In this document: in pieces, positions 23,501 to 38,500 of the stretch
Position numbering within the stretch: position 1 is the stretch's first letter
Layout of the letters: each line of letters opens with the position of its first letter
From: Channa striata
Taxonomy: Eukaryota > Chordata > Actinopteri > Anabantiformes > Channidae
Direction: 5' to 3'
DNA length: 64,000 nucleotides
Assembly: GCA_033026295.1 (NCBI GenBank)
Contig: CM065185.1
Location: forward strand, 6,200,001 to 6,264,000
Program-made: the position numbers and the translations under genes
The notes under the pieces: model-generated
Seen by the model: the letters and a program-made list of their open reading frames with translations, nothing else
What the model was told of the DNA's origin: nothing
The model's database searches: none

Positions 23501-26500
23501 GGAAGTTGCATTTAATGCTGCCATACAGTATAGCATATTGCACCATAGATTAGGGGATGTCTCCAGATAAAACTGCAATACATGATTCTTGTATGACTCA
23601 TCAAAATTAAGAGACCTTTTAAGCTGTCAGTGCACAGACAGATGCTATGACTGCAGTTTTAGATCTCCACTTAGTTGATTTGTAATTTATAAAAGCTGCA
23701 AACCCTGCTGTTTGTGCAGGTATTTTTTCTTGTAAAATACAATAGCTGGCCTTAACACAAAGAATAAATAAGTCTATTTCATGCAAATAAAGGAGTAACA
23801 TGATACAAAACCATCCCAAGGGTGAGGAATAATCATTACGTTGCAGCTCACTTTCACCATTAAAGGTTCTTTTTTTCCACTCTTGGGTCGTGAGGACTGC
23901 CAACATTTACTCGCAGTAGTGTCCTTCTCATAAACCCTAGGCACTGATTCTTACATCAATTAAAAAATTGATCTTAATTGAAGCTTCTTTGCCCTTATGC
24001 CTTGCTGAGCCTTAATACATCATTGTAGTTATAGTCCTAAGTGACTTAATAACAAAGTGAAGATGACGTGCATAGTGGGTATTAACCTAACATTGCTAAT
24101 CATCACATTGCAGAGCTCAACCATCTAATTTCATTAAGTCCCAAGAGCTGGTTTCTGCGAGAATGTCATATTGAATGGACAAGTAAGGGAATAGTGGAGA
24201 TAGAGGCACTAAATTGGAACTTTAACACGCACAACATATAACCTTATTGGCTGTTGACAAGTGTGTATGTAGATATTGCTAAAATGCACTTAGTTTGTTT
24301 GTGTGTGTTTGCGTGTGTACCAAGTCATAAGTTAAGTTTCTGTGGTTTTGAGTGCTGCGGTATGATGCAGCTTGGCAGGTGTAAAGCAGCAGTAGAATGA
24401 CACTGGATGCAAGCAGTGACAGACAAACAGGAACGTTACCGTAACTGCTACACTCTCTCTGTCATTGAACAGTGTTTTTTTTTTCTCACTGTGTAACTTG
24501 CCCTTTCCCTCTTCTTCTTCTTTGTTTGTGTTTTCGTCTTCCTTCTGTAGCCAACTGGCTCGCACTGAAAGGTAAGAATATGCCAAACTGGTGTTTCTTC
24601 TTTTATCAGTCTTTTGTATCACAGTTTCAATCATCTTGATTTTTCTTCTCAGGCTTTACACTTGCATGGGGAGATCTTATCTGAAAATGACATTTGCATG
24701 TATAATAAGTTGAAACTGAAGATTTGGAGTGAGTCAAGACGACGTCTTGGTTTCATGTATAAGGACAAGTGAGCACTGAGCAATGTGCTGCTGTTTTGTC
24801 TCCACAGGGTGGATGGACGAAGGTGGTCTGTGGCATCAGTTCCCTCATCTGGATACTGCACCAACGCACCAAGTTCGTCAGTATCTGTAAGCTGAGTCGT
24901 TTTCTTTGTTTTGTTTCTCTTTCTGTATCTCTCACTGTGTCTGTGAGGCCTGTCTCTCTTTCCTTAATCAGATATTCAGTTTCTTTCCAAATCACTGCCA
25001 TGGGAGTATTTAGTGCCCTGTGTTATTTATACTAAATATATTAGTGTTTTTACAGTGCCATGGTGTATTGTAAAATCATGATGCAGACTCACATAAAATT
25101 GACTGTATAAATCCCATCACATTAGACACAGTACAGATGTTAAAAGCAAATACAGACACCTTTTATTTATGTTGAATTACAATACACTCCAGCATTTTTC
25201 ACCTGGATCATATTTTAGTGTATTCTGTATCTTTTGATCAGCTTCTCCATGCTAATGTAGTCAATTACATTTAGTATCTTAAGCAGGTTATCTTTTAAAA
25301 AGACGTGAATTTGTATGTGTGCAGGGTGTTGCAATATATGTCTGCACATACTTACTTGTCTTAACTCGTTCAGGGAAATTTAACATTTGGTAATATTAGA
25401 AAATGATGTGATTACACGTACATGATTTTTGATGTGGCCTGAAATAAAGGCAAAGTGAATAGAGTTGAAAACTTGATTGGCTTGGGTTTCATTATCAGAT
25501 TGCAGGTACATTATCAGTGAGGGTATCCATAGTGGAAAAGTTAAAGATGTAATAGAAGCAATAATCGTAAACCTGCTATAAGAACAAAACTTTAGTAACT
25601 ATCTCAAATTCAGCTATATTTTCACAATCATTAGATAAGGTAGCTAATGAATTGGATCTGAATAATGGTTCATGTATAGGTTTCATTATCCACCTAACTC
25701 ACTAGGGTCACTAGACATTTGGGATGGTTTGCCAAAACGTTACCACATGCAGTGCATTTTTTTTTAAAGCTGCTAGCTTAGATAGCTTGCTTTTTTTTGC
25801 AACAATCACAGAAATGTCCCCCAAATCCTGGAGCGACTGACTTTGGCAGGATTAGGCTTAAGGACTGCTCTTACAAAAATTCCAGATGAATTTTAAACCA
25901 ATGTTAGAGATTAAAACGATCCAGACTCATTAAATTGTCAGCACTCTAATCTGGATAACCATGACTATTGAACAGGGCTGGATCATGAGCTTGACAGGAT
26001 TGTACACTGAATGAGACTGCAGTGTATAGCCATATTTAGGCAAAAATAAAAGATTATGGAGGATCTTTCATGATGATAACAGATGAGTGGCTTGTACTCC
26101 AGGAGTGGTTTAAAACATCTTCCACACATTTTTTGCTCTTAAACTGTTTCTTAGTCAGAATCAATTGCATCTGTGAGAATTTTACAGTGCCACATTTGTT
26201 TAAAGACAATATAAAACACTATTACATGACAGTCTCGTCAACCATACATTCAACAGCCTGTTTATGTACACAGAACAGCTCACCAGAGATGGATGTTGAA
26301 TCCTTTTATGACTCAACCATAACAGGATATGTCCAGTGATGATGCATCTCTCTATCATCTTGTTGTTACACTTTTCACAGCAAAGAGGAAATTGGAATGA
26401 ATCATCAGATACCTTTTCCAGAATTTATTTATTTATTATATATAGTTTTAAACATGTACAGTTTTATACATACAATTAAAATACACAAACCTTTACTCAG

Positions 26501-29500
26501 TATGTTACTTTCCTGGCTAATTTCAACTAAAGAGAGTGTGTTTCTAGAGGAACTGAGACGTTTTGGTTAATGTTTTACCATGTGACCACCCTTAGGTGTA
26601 ATAAATGGCTAAAAGCCTTTCAGCTCTACTCTGCATAGGCCCTTTCGAATAGGGCAATTATAAGAATAATAAGCCTAATCACTAAAATAACATATATGTT
26701 ATTGAAATGTATGTTTTTTTTCCTGGATGACGTCAGAAATGAGCAGGGATTGTACTGTTCTTCAAATTTTGTCCCTTGGCCCTTCCAATCTAGAAAAAAT
26801 TAGTGAAGCATGCATGACAAGCTGGCCAGCTACACCCATTAGGTATTTGTTGATGGTTTCTATAGTGATTATCTTGAGATTTTCACTTCCAAAGTCATTA
26901 TTGAAACTGGAGTTGGCTGTTAAAAAAAACAAAAAAACACAATACCCGGCTTCTGTGTCACAGCTGTAATTTTGTATGGCCAACCACATGGCTACGAGAC
27001 GGTGAGGTCAGCCCTCCCCACACAATGCTCCTTTCAGGCTTGCTGTCAGTGAGGTCTTTATGCTGCCTAGTTCTAGTTTCCTCCTTAGGTTGTCTTTCTA
27101 ACCCTCTGTCTCTCAGTCATTTTCTCTCTTCATGGCGTTTGCTGTTTTCCTTTCATTTGTTTCCTCTCTGTTAGGCTTTTCTCTATTGTCCAGTCAGATG
27201 AGCCACTCTTTCCTTTGCTCTTCATCCAGTAGATACACTAGATCCTAGCCAGATGGGACTTCTTATAAATTCCAGACTGTGTGCCACACATTTTGGCTTG
27301 GAAAGAGAAACCGAATGCATGCTTGGCCAAAACGACAGCCGTTACTGCTGGCCTCAGGGCATGTTGCAGCAGGAAAAAAAATACTGCTTCAGGGGAGCAG
27401 AAGTCCAATGCTTGCGTCTGCTTTATGAAAGTCGAAAGAAATTTATGTTTTTTTTTCACTTTAACATATCCTTGGTGAATAGCACCTTATATTATGATCT
27501 ATAGTGGAAAATAAAAGCTTTTCAGAGTATTGGGTATGAGTATTAACAGGATGATGAGTAAATCTGAGAGAGCAGTGGTTTGACTCTCCTAGTAGAGAGT
27601 CTTTTAACACAGGATGTTATATCTTCAAAGCAGTAGAAGCAAAACCTGTCATACATACAAGTGTACATTAAAGAATGTATGACAGTTAATAGTTTTTGTT
27701 GCATGTTTGACATTTTTTCCAGTACACTGATTTTTTTTTTTTCCACGCTTTTCCCTACCAAATTCATGTTTATCGTCTCTGTACTTTTCCCTTCCAGTCC
27801 TCTTCTTCCCAGGAGTTATTGCACCAATTGCCCTTACAGCCCACACAAGATGATCTCCACTTCCTGTTCAAACATTTCCGGAGCACAGAGAGCATGGCGG
27901 ATGAAGAAGGATCACACCCCTCACCCTCTGTCAGGGTCCGCTCACGCAGTCTCAGGTTGCTTGCTTTGAAATCATACATTACTGTACTGCCTAGTCATAG
28001 GAACTGTTTGTTCCACAAACCTTTTAGTAGCAGTCTAGTTTAGAGAAATTAGTTTGATAGCTAAGATTTATTGACACAGCTCAGAGGCATGACTTATTGT
28101 AACTGCAGTGTGACAATATTGTAGTGCTTGAACAATTCTGCAGCACTATATAAACTCCTGCTTAGCCAATTGTGGATTTAAATAATATGAGATATAAAGT
28201 TAACTGTTAGCAGAACTGCAGTCCTTGAAATGCCCACAGTTTGCAGGACTTTGCTACTTAGCAGCAGGATTCAATGTAAAGCAATGTAAAGTTTGGTAAT
28301 ATTGTTTTTCAAACTTAAGTGACAAACAAAGGTTTAAGGGTTTGCATATGCGATGATAAATTATGAAATACTTGCTGGAAGGATTAGAATATGATGCAAT
28401 AATTATTTTATGTGGCTCTGGAGAAAGCCACTGTGTTGGTTACCAGTGACACCCTGGATTAGAGTATAGCATTTCCTCATCATTCAGCGTCTCAGCTCTC
28501 ATTAAACACTTAAACAAGCCCTCTAAATCGCTCAAGTGTTGGGGAGTTTTGTGGTTGCTGGAGACTTTTATGATGGGCTGCAGAGGGTGTTGGCAACATC
28601 TTGATGTGGTTGTTTTTCTGCAACGTGTCTCTGCCTGTACAGCTTAATCACGTGTACTGTTGATGCACAAAACACTCACGCACACTCACTCTCATAGCCT
28701 TATATAATATAATATACCTTTTCATATCCGTGGTTCTAGTGGTTACTAGACTGACTGATCAACCACTCACAGAAAATCATATTTCACAAAGCATCTAACA
28801 AATTTGACGGAGAGAAAACTTAACCAAAGTTTTATTTAGCTGAACATTTTCTAATAAAAACATATAAACTCACATGTCACTCTGAAATAGCTCAGGAGGA
28901 TGAGTAAAGCATCTCTTCTTACCCTGTAGTGATATGTCATGTGTTGATGTCAGTTGTACTGTGTGTACAGAGGCACCCAGGGTCGCTACTTTTAACATTT
29001 GTGATGACAGTGCGTTGATTTGTAATGTGTATGGGCAGTTAAAATAGTGCCCTCTGGTAATTGAACCCCTGTGCACACATCAGATGCGTTTATGGATGCT
29101 TCAGATGAAAACCTAATCAGAATCACATCAGTGGCATTTACAAACACGCTTTGACTTGGTGTTGCAGTAAACACTCTGATTCAATCATTCGTAATTTACC
29201 CATAAGAAAGGCAAGGACTTTGTAGAGTTTTAGAAATGTTTTTTGATAGACCTGATTCTCTAGCTTCAATATATCAGTGTTTATCTACCCATCAGAGGGA
29301 ACTTGGGCTGCCTCCCAAACTGCAGAGAATTACATCCACAATTTTTTTCATGATTTAGCATCTGTAAGTTATTAACTGTAACTTTGCAAAAATTGTATAT
29401 AATACATATGTTTTGTGGTAGTTCTAATCAATTATTATGTTTCTTTTTTGCCTGGTTTTCCCCCAGTCCTGGACGGACCTGTGGAACATTTGACAATGAG

Positions 29501-32500
29501 ATTGTCATGATGAATCATGTCTACAAAGAACGTTTTCCCAAGGTAAAGTTACAGTGTCTTACTTGTCGTTTTTTTCTGAGCTGTATTTGCTAAATATTTT
29601 GACTGGTGTTGGGATTTAAAAAATGGATAATACTGCGTTGACCACTGTAAATGATCAGTCTGATTTTGGTTGTTTCCTAGGCGACAGCCCAGATGGAGGG
29701 TCAGCTTCTTGACATCATTGCCGAGTGTTCCCCAGACACTGCGCTGCCCCTGGCTGATGGTGTGTTGGGATTCATTCAGCACCAGCTGGTGGAGCTGGCC
29801 AGAGACTGTCTGGACAAGTCCCAGAAAGGCCTAGTCACCTCTAGATACTTCGTGGAGCTGCAGGAGAAACTGGAGAAGCTGCTACATGAGGTGAGTGTTT
29901 CTCCTCTTCAGTAAATGTTTCTCAATCATATTTTTATTTAACACACTTAACTCAATATATACTGAAAGTTGCACACAGAACATAGAATTGAAATTGCCTT
30001 GGCAGAAACTCTAGCTGCCTTTTCCCTAATTGATTACAGCTTCTACTGCAGATTCAGATTCCTATTTTACAAGTTTGATCATTTCACATGTAGTTTATTT
30101 TTTATTGATGGCATGGTTGGCGTTGATGATGCAGTGCTAACTTCTAGTCTTCATCCAGCCTCCTAGTAACATGTTGTTCTCTGGTTCAAACAGGATATAT
30201 ATATATATATATATATTAGAGTCAATATTGTTACTTAATTGAAATTTCTGCAATTATTTTTTATCTTGGACAAAACAAATGGTCAATATTGGTCACATGT
30301 TTAAATTTGTTTCCCTGTTAGCAAGAAATACAGTTGCTGGTGTTAATGTCATTTTACACTAAACTTTTCGAAGCCTCTACTGTTTAAGAACCAAATCTCA
30401 AACTTATTAAAGACATAATGCCAGTTACAAATTATGTGACTCACCTGAACTCTGAATGATGCCACTCTTTCACCATCTGCGCAAGACATATTTCTAATCT
30501 GCTGTTTGACCAAGGCAAGCGAATGTTAGACTAAGATATACAGACAATGAGTGGTAAAGAAAGTGAATGTGCAAGTATATTGCTTATTTTAAAATCTGGC
30601 TAGCCACTAAGCAGAAATAAGCATTTATACAAGATGTTGAAATACTAGCCACAATACACATGTAAGGCGATTAAATTTTTCCTAAAAATAGCATGAACTA
30701 GACAGGGCACACAGCCTCTGTGAATGAGGTGTGCCAGTTGGATTAAGTCACAGTAATAATCCTTTACCATTTGTTCTTTCTTGATCAGGCGTATGAGCGT
30801 TCAGAGAGTGAGGAGGTGACCATCATCACCAAGCTGGTTAAGAAGATTCTTATTATCATCTCCAGGCCTGCCAGACTCCTGGAGTGTTTGGTAAGTTTCA
30901 CTGTAAGACACGGTAATAGGTGCAAGGGTTACACCAAGGGTGTCGATCTCCAGGCCTTGAAGGCTGCTGCACTGATCCACGTAATCTGCAGAGGGTCATG
31001 CAGGGGTAGTTGTAAAACAAGCAGGGCTGCGGCCCTCAAGCCTGGATTTTGACACACCTGCATTAACACAGTATAAATATAATGTCCACCAGCTTAAAAC
31101 CTTTAGCAAACATATGTGTAACTGCAGGATTTTCTACCTGGGCAGGAGGCTATTTTGATTTTTAAGCTGTGAGTTAGGAATGGTCAGCCTCTAAAATCGG
31201 CCTAGATATTTGTCCAAATAGTCTGCAAAGCAAAAAATCATAAACTCAGTTTGCTTCTTCGACCTTACAGGATGACAACGATATGTCTGTTTTAGAAACA
31301 TTCATACTGCAGAACACGTTATTTTATATATGTTTGAAATATATATTGCAAAAGCTGAAGTAATCTATATAATGCTGTTGGTTTGTGTAAAAGCAAGAAA
31401 TCTACAACATGTCTTTGTTTTCTCCAGGAGTTTGATCCAGAAGAGTTTTACCAACGTTTGGAAGCCGCTGAGGGTCAAGCCAAGGTTGGCCAGGGCATCA
31501 AAACTGATATTCCGAGATACATTGTCAGCCAGCTCGGCCTCACCAGGGATCCCCTGGAAGGTACATCATTTCTTAGACATTATTTTGTCTACTATGTATT
31601 CCACATAGGTATTTTATTGTCTTTTGTTTCACTTGGACTGTATTTTTTGTTCTAGATGCATGTAAAAACATGTTATCAGACCAGATTTGATCTTATGTTC
31701 TCAAAATCTGCCAATTCTATAAGTAAACAGTTACCTGAAGAAATGAGCAAACTCTCCCCATGGATTTTCAGTCTCAGTTTCTTTCACTCTTTTCTTCTTC
31801 ATTTGAACTAATTTGAATTTTTCTTTTTTTAAACATTAAAACATTTCCACTACAGTCAGTAGTAGTGGAACAACATGACTATGCTATATTTAGGGAAAGC
31901 TTGCATTAATGTTTTTGTATGTATGAAAATGTTGTGAATATGTTTTTCCCTTTGTTTTGTTCTCAGTCACAGTATGTGATGTGGCAGTGTTTTAACAGTA
32001 GTCTTTCATAACAAAATGTAAATGGCAAAACAATAATTAATTTGAACCAGCAACTTCTAAAATAAAACACTTTAATACAATTCTGCTAATGTTAAACACT
32101 TCTATGTGTTTGACGCTGTTACAGAGATGGTTCACCTGGAGCAGACAAGCCCGAGTCACAGGTCAGCCAGCAGAGAGTCCGATGATTCTGGAGATACAAC
32201 ACTTCTACAGGTATCAGCTGCTAGTGGTACAGTTACAAACCTGTACTGAATCATTTTTCTGAAGGAAGACAAACTTCCTTTACCTTTCCTTTTTATATGC
32301 AATGAATAAGCGAATGTAGGCTTTTTCCAAGAAATGTAACAGGGTTTCTGTTATTTTTCCACTTTTTGTGTGTGTGTGACACAGAGCCGTGCAGCCTGCA
32401 CTCCTCCTCGTAGGAAACCGCTGGAGAGTGACTTTGAGACTATCAAGCTCATTAGCAACGGTGCCTATGGGTGAGCAAGACAAGACTTCTTTGTTTTTGA

Positions 32501-35500
32501 CTGCATCAGTACCTCTTTGGGCATTGCAGAGAGCCTAATAAAAGCAGAATAGAAACTAAAATGAGGATGTGTAGTTGCAGTATTTTTATATTTACACTAA
32601 GAACTTGTGTGAGCAATTTTATTTAAATCTGAACTGATATCTCCCTCAATCAATTTCTATTCGTATTCACCATTTCCTTTATTTTCCTGTTTTTCTTTCT
32701 TTTCTTTTTTCTTAAATAAAGGGCTGTATTTCTGGTGCGCCACAAGGAAACCCGTCAACGTTTTGCCATGAAGAAGATCAACCGACAGAACCTTATTTTA
32801 AGAAACCAGATCCAGCAGGTGTTTGTGGAGCGAGATATTCTGACATTTGCTGAAAACCCATTTGTGGTTTCTATGTTCTGCTCTTTTGAGACACGAAGGC
32901 ACCTGTGTATGGTCATGGAGTATGTGGAAGGTGAGAACAATGAAAAGTTTCTTTCCATTAAGTGTTTATTGATGCTGAAATGCTGTGCTCTAAAACACTG
33001 TTATGTGAAGACCTTTCACATACCTGCATTCAAACTATCTGTCTTTATGACTTTCAATAACTTTAAGGTGGGGATTGTGCCAACCTGTTGAAGAACATTG
33101 GTCCTCTACCTGTGGACATGGCAAGGATGTATTTTGCAGAGACTGTCTTGGCCTTGGAGTACCTTCACAACTACGGCATTGTACACAGAGATCTTAAACC
33201 TGACAAGTAAGTTTCACATTAATCACAATTTAGAATTCTTCCCCAAATTTCACATCTGCTTTGAGGTAGCGAATCATTACTTTCAGGTTTTCATAGTTTG
33301 TACACCTCATTTTTAAATCAGTCTTTTAAAGTAAGTAAATAATAGAAGCTGAATTTATAAAACTATTAGATTTTGATATTTATGGCTACAGCTGAGCGTT
33401 GTTATTGGGGGGTTCTCCACCTAATGTAACGTAAAACATTTCTGTGTTTGCTTTTTAGTTTGTTAATTACCTCCATGGGGCACATTAAGCTGACAGACTT
33501 TGGACTGTCAAAGATTGGTCTAATGAACATGACCACCAACCTGTATGAAGGACACATTGAGAAAGATACCAGGGAGTTCATCGACAAACAGGTTTGCTAT
33601 TTTTTTTTTGCCTTGTCTTTTCTTCATATATGCTGTTGTTTGTCACCTTAAACAACAATAGTTTCTCCGTTTTTCTGATTTCCCTCTCCACAGGTGTGTG
33701 GTACTCCAGAGTACATTGCCCCAGAGGTAATCCTGAGGCAGGGCTATGGGAAGCCTGTGGACTGGTGGGCCATGGGCATCATTCTTTATGAGTTCTTGGT
33801 TGGGTGTGTTCCTTTCTTTGGAGACACACCAGAACAGCTTTTTGGTCAGGTGGTTAATGGTAAGAGACCCTTACAGTATTTCTGTGTAGTTTGGCACGCA
33901 AGCCCCTCTGGGATTGTTTTCAGTGAATCACTGGTATGTGCTGCATTTTCCAGATGAAATTATCTGGCCCGATGGGGAGGACGCTCTGCCAGCTGATGCC
34001 CAGGACCTTATCACCAGACTGCTGAGGCAGAGCCCTCTGGAGCGCCTGGGAACAGGTTGGTGGTAGTGTGACTGATGGATGGGTGGACAAGGCTATCAGG
34101 AGCAAACATGCTGGGTCGCAGGCTGTGCATGCTGTCACACAACATGTCTTTATGCTGGTCAAGAGGAGGCACAAACAGTTTTCTTGTCACTGTTACCTGT
34201 TCAAATTTGGGACCTGCCATGATATGAGTTATCTCACTAGAGAGCAATAGTTAGCATTTTCAAAATTTTGTGGCTTTATTTCAAAAGAATTTGATGTTAA
34301 ACCTAAAGCTTTGATTATGACTTTGATCACTTAAGGTACATTTTCAAAAACTAGTTCCATAAATATATCTGAGCATTCCTGTCTTTGTAAGAGAAATTCT
34401 CAATACAGAGAAGATATTAAGGTATTACTTTCAAGAATTGGCTGAAGAGATATGCAAACTAAACCTGTCTGTTTTATTCTCCAGGTGGAACCACTGAGGT
34501 GAAGATGCATATGTTCTTCCTGGGGCTGGACTGGAATGGACTACTAAGGCAGAAAGCTGAATTCATACCACAACTAGAGACTGAAGACGACACTAGTTAC
34601 TTTGACAGTGCGTTGATTTATTCACTGATACACATACAAACCTAGACCCACATTTGCTAGGAACACAGAAGGTAGGGCTACACAGCATAATGTTTTAGGA
34701 TTATCACTGAATTTGCTTTTGCACGATATTCGAATCACAGCATGTTCAATATCAAGTTAGGCAAAATAACGCACTGGCCAAAAACAGCTGCTTTTTTGAC
34801 AGTAGTTTCATGGTGATATAACAAATGAATTAAACTGCTTAATTTTTCCCTCAGAAGTCACATTGCTCATGATTTGGTGTTATAGCTAGTGTTGTGCAGG
34901 AACACCCTACAGAAGCCTTGTTCATTAACCACTTACAGTTCTTCGGTAAACAGTCAAATTGAAAATATCCATGTGCAGCGAAAAAAAGTGAACCATAGTG
35001 TAATTGATACAGTCATACAGTTAATAATTGCAGAAAGAAAAAAATATTATGCAATGTAATTTTTTTCCAATATCATATATCCTTAACAGAAGGCCACGTT
35101 ATTACAATGATAAAAGGTTCCAAGCATTTTGCTGTTTCTCAGGGGAAGAGACCTCATTTCACTCTGATGATGCCTGGGGGCAATTGGGATAGGAAGAGTG
35201 TCACCAGCTTTTTATTGTCATTATGTTGACTGCAGCCCGATCAGAGCGGTACTGTCACATGGGTTCAGATGAAGATGATGAGACCAATGATGATGAATCA
35301 TCCTTGGAGCTCCGCCAGTTCTCCTCAGTGGCACACCGCTTCAGCAAGGTACTTGTTGGTGTTCTCTCTGCTATTTAAATAATTATCTAATGTTACGGCT
35401 GGGTGACCTGTCTAAAAGATCATATCATAATAATCTTTTTAATGTCAGTTTTAATCTTCCTCTTAATCTTTTTTTGAAAAATTCAGGCAAATTCAGAAAT

Positions 35501-38500
35501 GGCTAATAGAATGTATTTTTCCCGTCAGTATTGCTTATTAGGTGATGAATGCTGCATTGCAGGGTAAGAGAGGTAAAATTCTGTATCAGTTTTGGAGTTG
35601 ATTATGCAATCTGAGTAAATCTTAAGTATATAGCAAATATGATATGCAGAAATAATGAAAATAAATATATAAACATTGCAATTGAGGATCCATTTTGATT
35701 AAATGTGCATTTAAACATTAAAGCATTAACAGCCTACTGCGCCTTTGGCAGACCTGATTTTCAGATGCTTTCTGTTGTACATTTTATCTGATAAATTTAT
35801 TGAATTGGCAAGAATAAAATTTTAACTGCTAGCATCTGACTGCTAAAAGTAATATGAGATCAGCTGATGAGTTTGTAACTACAAAAACACTTAATCCACT
35901 CAGAGTTTTTAATCCGTGTTACAGAGTGATGTCTCTTAATTCATTAACAATCTCGACCTATTTCCCCACCTACTAAAGCACATGATAGCAGTAAGATTTT
36001 GGTCTGTCATTGATTTCCATGATGATGCCATGGAGATAATGTTAGTTAGCAGCTGTTGCTCTGACCTATATTTTAACAAGTTAACTAGCAAAAACATAGA
36101 TCAGTGCCAACTTAAAAGCAGGAAGTGTCTCAAATGTTTTATACTCTCAGGTACACTAAAACCATTGTCAGAACTTGCTCAGAATCACTTGCTCTCATGT
36201 ACTAAAATCATGTATTTTACACACTACAAATTGTTACTCTCAGGCTTGAATATGAAATCACTATTAAGGGTCAGGAGTCTTCAGAAAAATAATGTAATCT
36301 TTAATTAATATGACTATTACACAGAATGAATGTTTCCATTTAACATGTGTATAATTTGGATGTCAAGTATACCCCTACTCAATTTTTTTTGTTAGTGGGT
36401 GATAAATTTGCAAATCCACATGTATTCTGGATTTGATGCCCTTTATATTTGCTGGATTTGCAGACAGGAGTAGGACAACATAAAAGATCAAAAAGATCTT
36501 TGTCAGATCGATAACAAAGTAGGACTGTTTACTCCCATTTTGTGTTTACTTTCAGAAGAGACAATCCTCCTGGTGTTTTAACTAAACTTAATAAACTAAA
36601 TTATGTGACTTAAAGTTACATATTCACCTTTAACCCCGTTTTTCTTCTCTAGGTGTACAGCAGCACAGAACACCTGTCAACCTCAACTCCATCCAATCAG
36701 AGTCTGTCATCATCAGAGCGAAGCCATAGTGAAGAGAAGGAGGACCGATGGGATAATAGGGGAGTTCTGTCTCCTGGTGACGGACACAAGCATTTGGATA
36801 GTGGAGATAGGAGGGCAGATGGACACAGAGGGAGGTGAGAGAGTATTATCTTTTTGAGAGGTAACTAATTCTGCTGTCATTTTAATATTTTTTAATTAAA
36901 AATGGGAGGCAGAAATGGAACTTTATTGGTTAAAAATTAACCAGGTTTGATTCTGTCATTAAATAGTTTTTGGTTTCTGATTCCTTTTTTTGTTAGATAC
37001 AATAAAATGTTAACACATGACCTGTACTGAACAAATTGTGTTGATTTTGAGATTAGATTATTTTTACATTAATGATCAGTAATGAAGTTCTTCCCTAATT
37101 TGAATGAATGTAACTAAATACCAGAGAAACAAAGCTTATATATTTGTATAGAACTGCCATAGAAACTGAGACAATTTGAGGTAAATTTAGGAAATGTTGC
37201 CTTTTGTTTTGTTTGTTTGTGGTTCCGTAGTTGCTGTTTTTATGGGCACGCCATTGTTTTTTTTAACAATTGAAAAAATGTTTTACCTATTGCCCAAATT
37301 CTAAAAGACAGGCATACAGGGTTTTGGTAAAATTATGTTTTTGGTGTACGCTTTGCAGTCTGCGTCCTCGTGCCTCATCCAGCTCTTCCCAGTCAGAGCG
37401 TAGTGCCAGCCCACTGGTGATGAACAGCACCCAGAGCCTTGATGTCATGCCTCGCTTTGCCATCTCTGCAGAAGAAGAGGGTAAAATTTACCGTTTTGGC
37501 CATTCTCTTTTTCTGTTGTTGGTTTGTTTGCTCAGCAATGCTCACAAGCTTTGCTTCATAACAGTAGACGGGATGGTTTCCAACCTACGGCGCATCCGTC
37601 TCCGGAGCAACAGTACGGGCACCAGGCCCTCATTCCGAAGAGGGGCGTCTCGGCGCATCACCCACCAGCTGGAGACGCCGGAGAAACCCAAATCCCCATC
37701 TGCCAAAGTCCCCAAGTCTGCCTCTGTGTCTGGCCTGTCCCTTATCATTACTCCAGGTAGATGGGGTGTTTTATTAAACGTATTTGAAGCAGGATGTCAT
37801 TTAAAAAAAAAATAGTTTTGAGGAATTTTGAAATTAATGGAAAATAAAATAATAATAAAAAAATTTAAAGCAAAGAAATATTTAACTGGTTATCAATGAA
37901 GCTGGCATTGAAATAATTGTTCAGTTTAGTCCAGACATAATGATGGAAACATTTGGATTTATGACTGTAATGTATTTGCGGTAAATTTCTTTTTAACTAT
38001 TCATTTGTTTACAGTGCCCTCTACTGCCTGATATTGTCTTTGCACACACAATTTAACAAATTGAACAAACATTATTTGTTGTTCTCAGGTTTATTTGTTT
38101 TTTTTGGTTTGGTTTTATGTCTTTTGTATAATGTATAATATAACAGATTTTATAATTCATAATACTTTTTTTTTCATAATACTGGATTGCATCAAATACT
38201 AGTTGGAGCACTATTTAAAAACAACAGTCATTTACACTTTTAATACACACTCAACTAATGACTTTCTGGTCATCTTCCTCTGATTCAGACGACTCAGCTG
38301 GCCCGCCTACAAGCCCTAAATCGTCCCTTTCCCTGTCATCCAACCCCTCGTCCAGAGACTCGTCTCCCAGCCGGGACCTGTCTGTCAGCATCAGCTGCCT
38401 CAGGCCCCCTGTTGTTATCCACAGCTCTGGAAAGCGCTTTGGCTTCGCTCTGCGAGCTATCAGGGTCTACATGGGAGACAGTGATGTCTACACTGTCCAT

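Larger units (their letters stand above)
27798..31560 (+). other. mast3: mast3 exons coding the DUF1908 (MAST pre-kinase) domain
   Basis: Five exons (27798-27955, 29467-29542, 29681-29890, 30789-30890, 31428-31560) code residues about 113-338. Landmarks: LHFLFKHFRSTES, FDNEIVMMNHVYKERFPK, PLADGVLGFIQHQ, ELARDCLDKS, IIISRPARLLECLEFDPEEF. This domain is restricted to the MAST family and forms a helical bundle in front of the kinase. It is nearly as conserved as the kinase itself. Confidence 0.92.
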
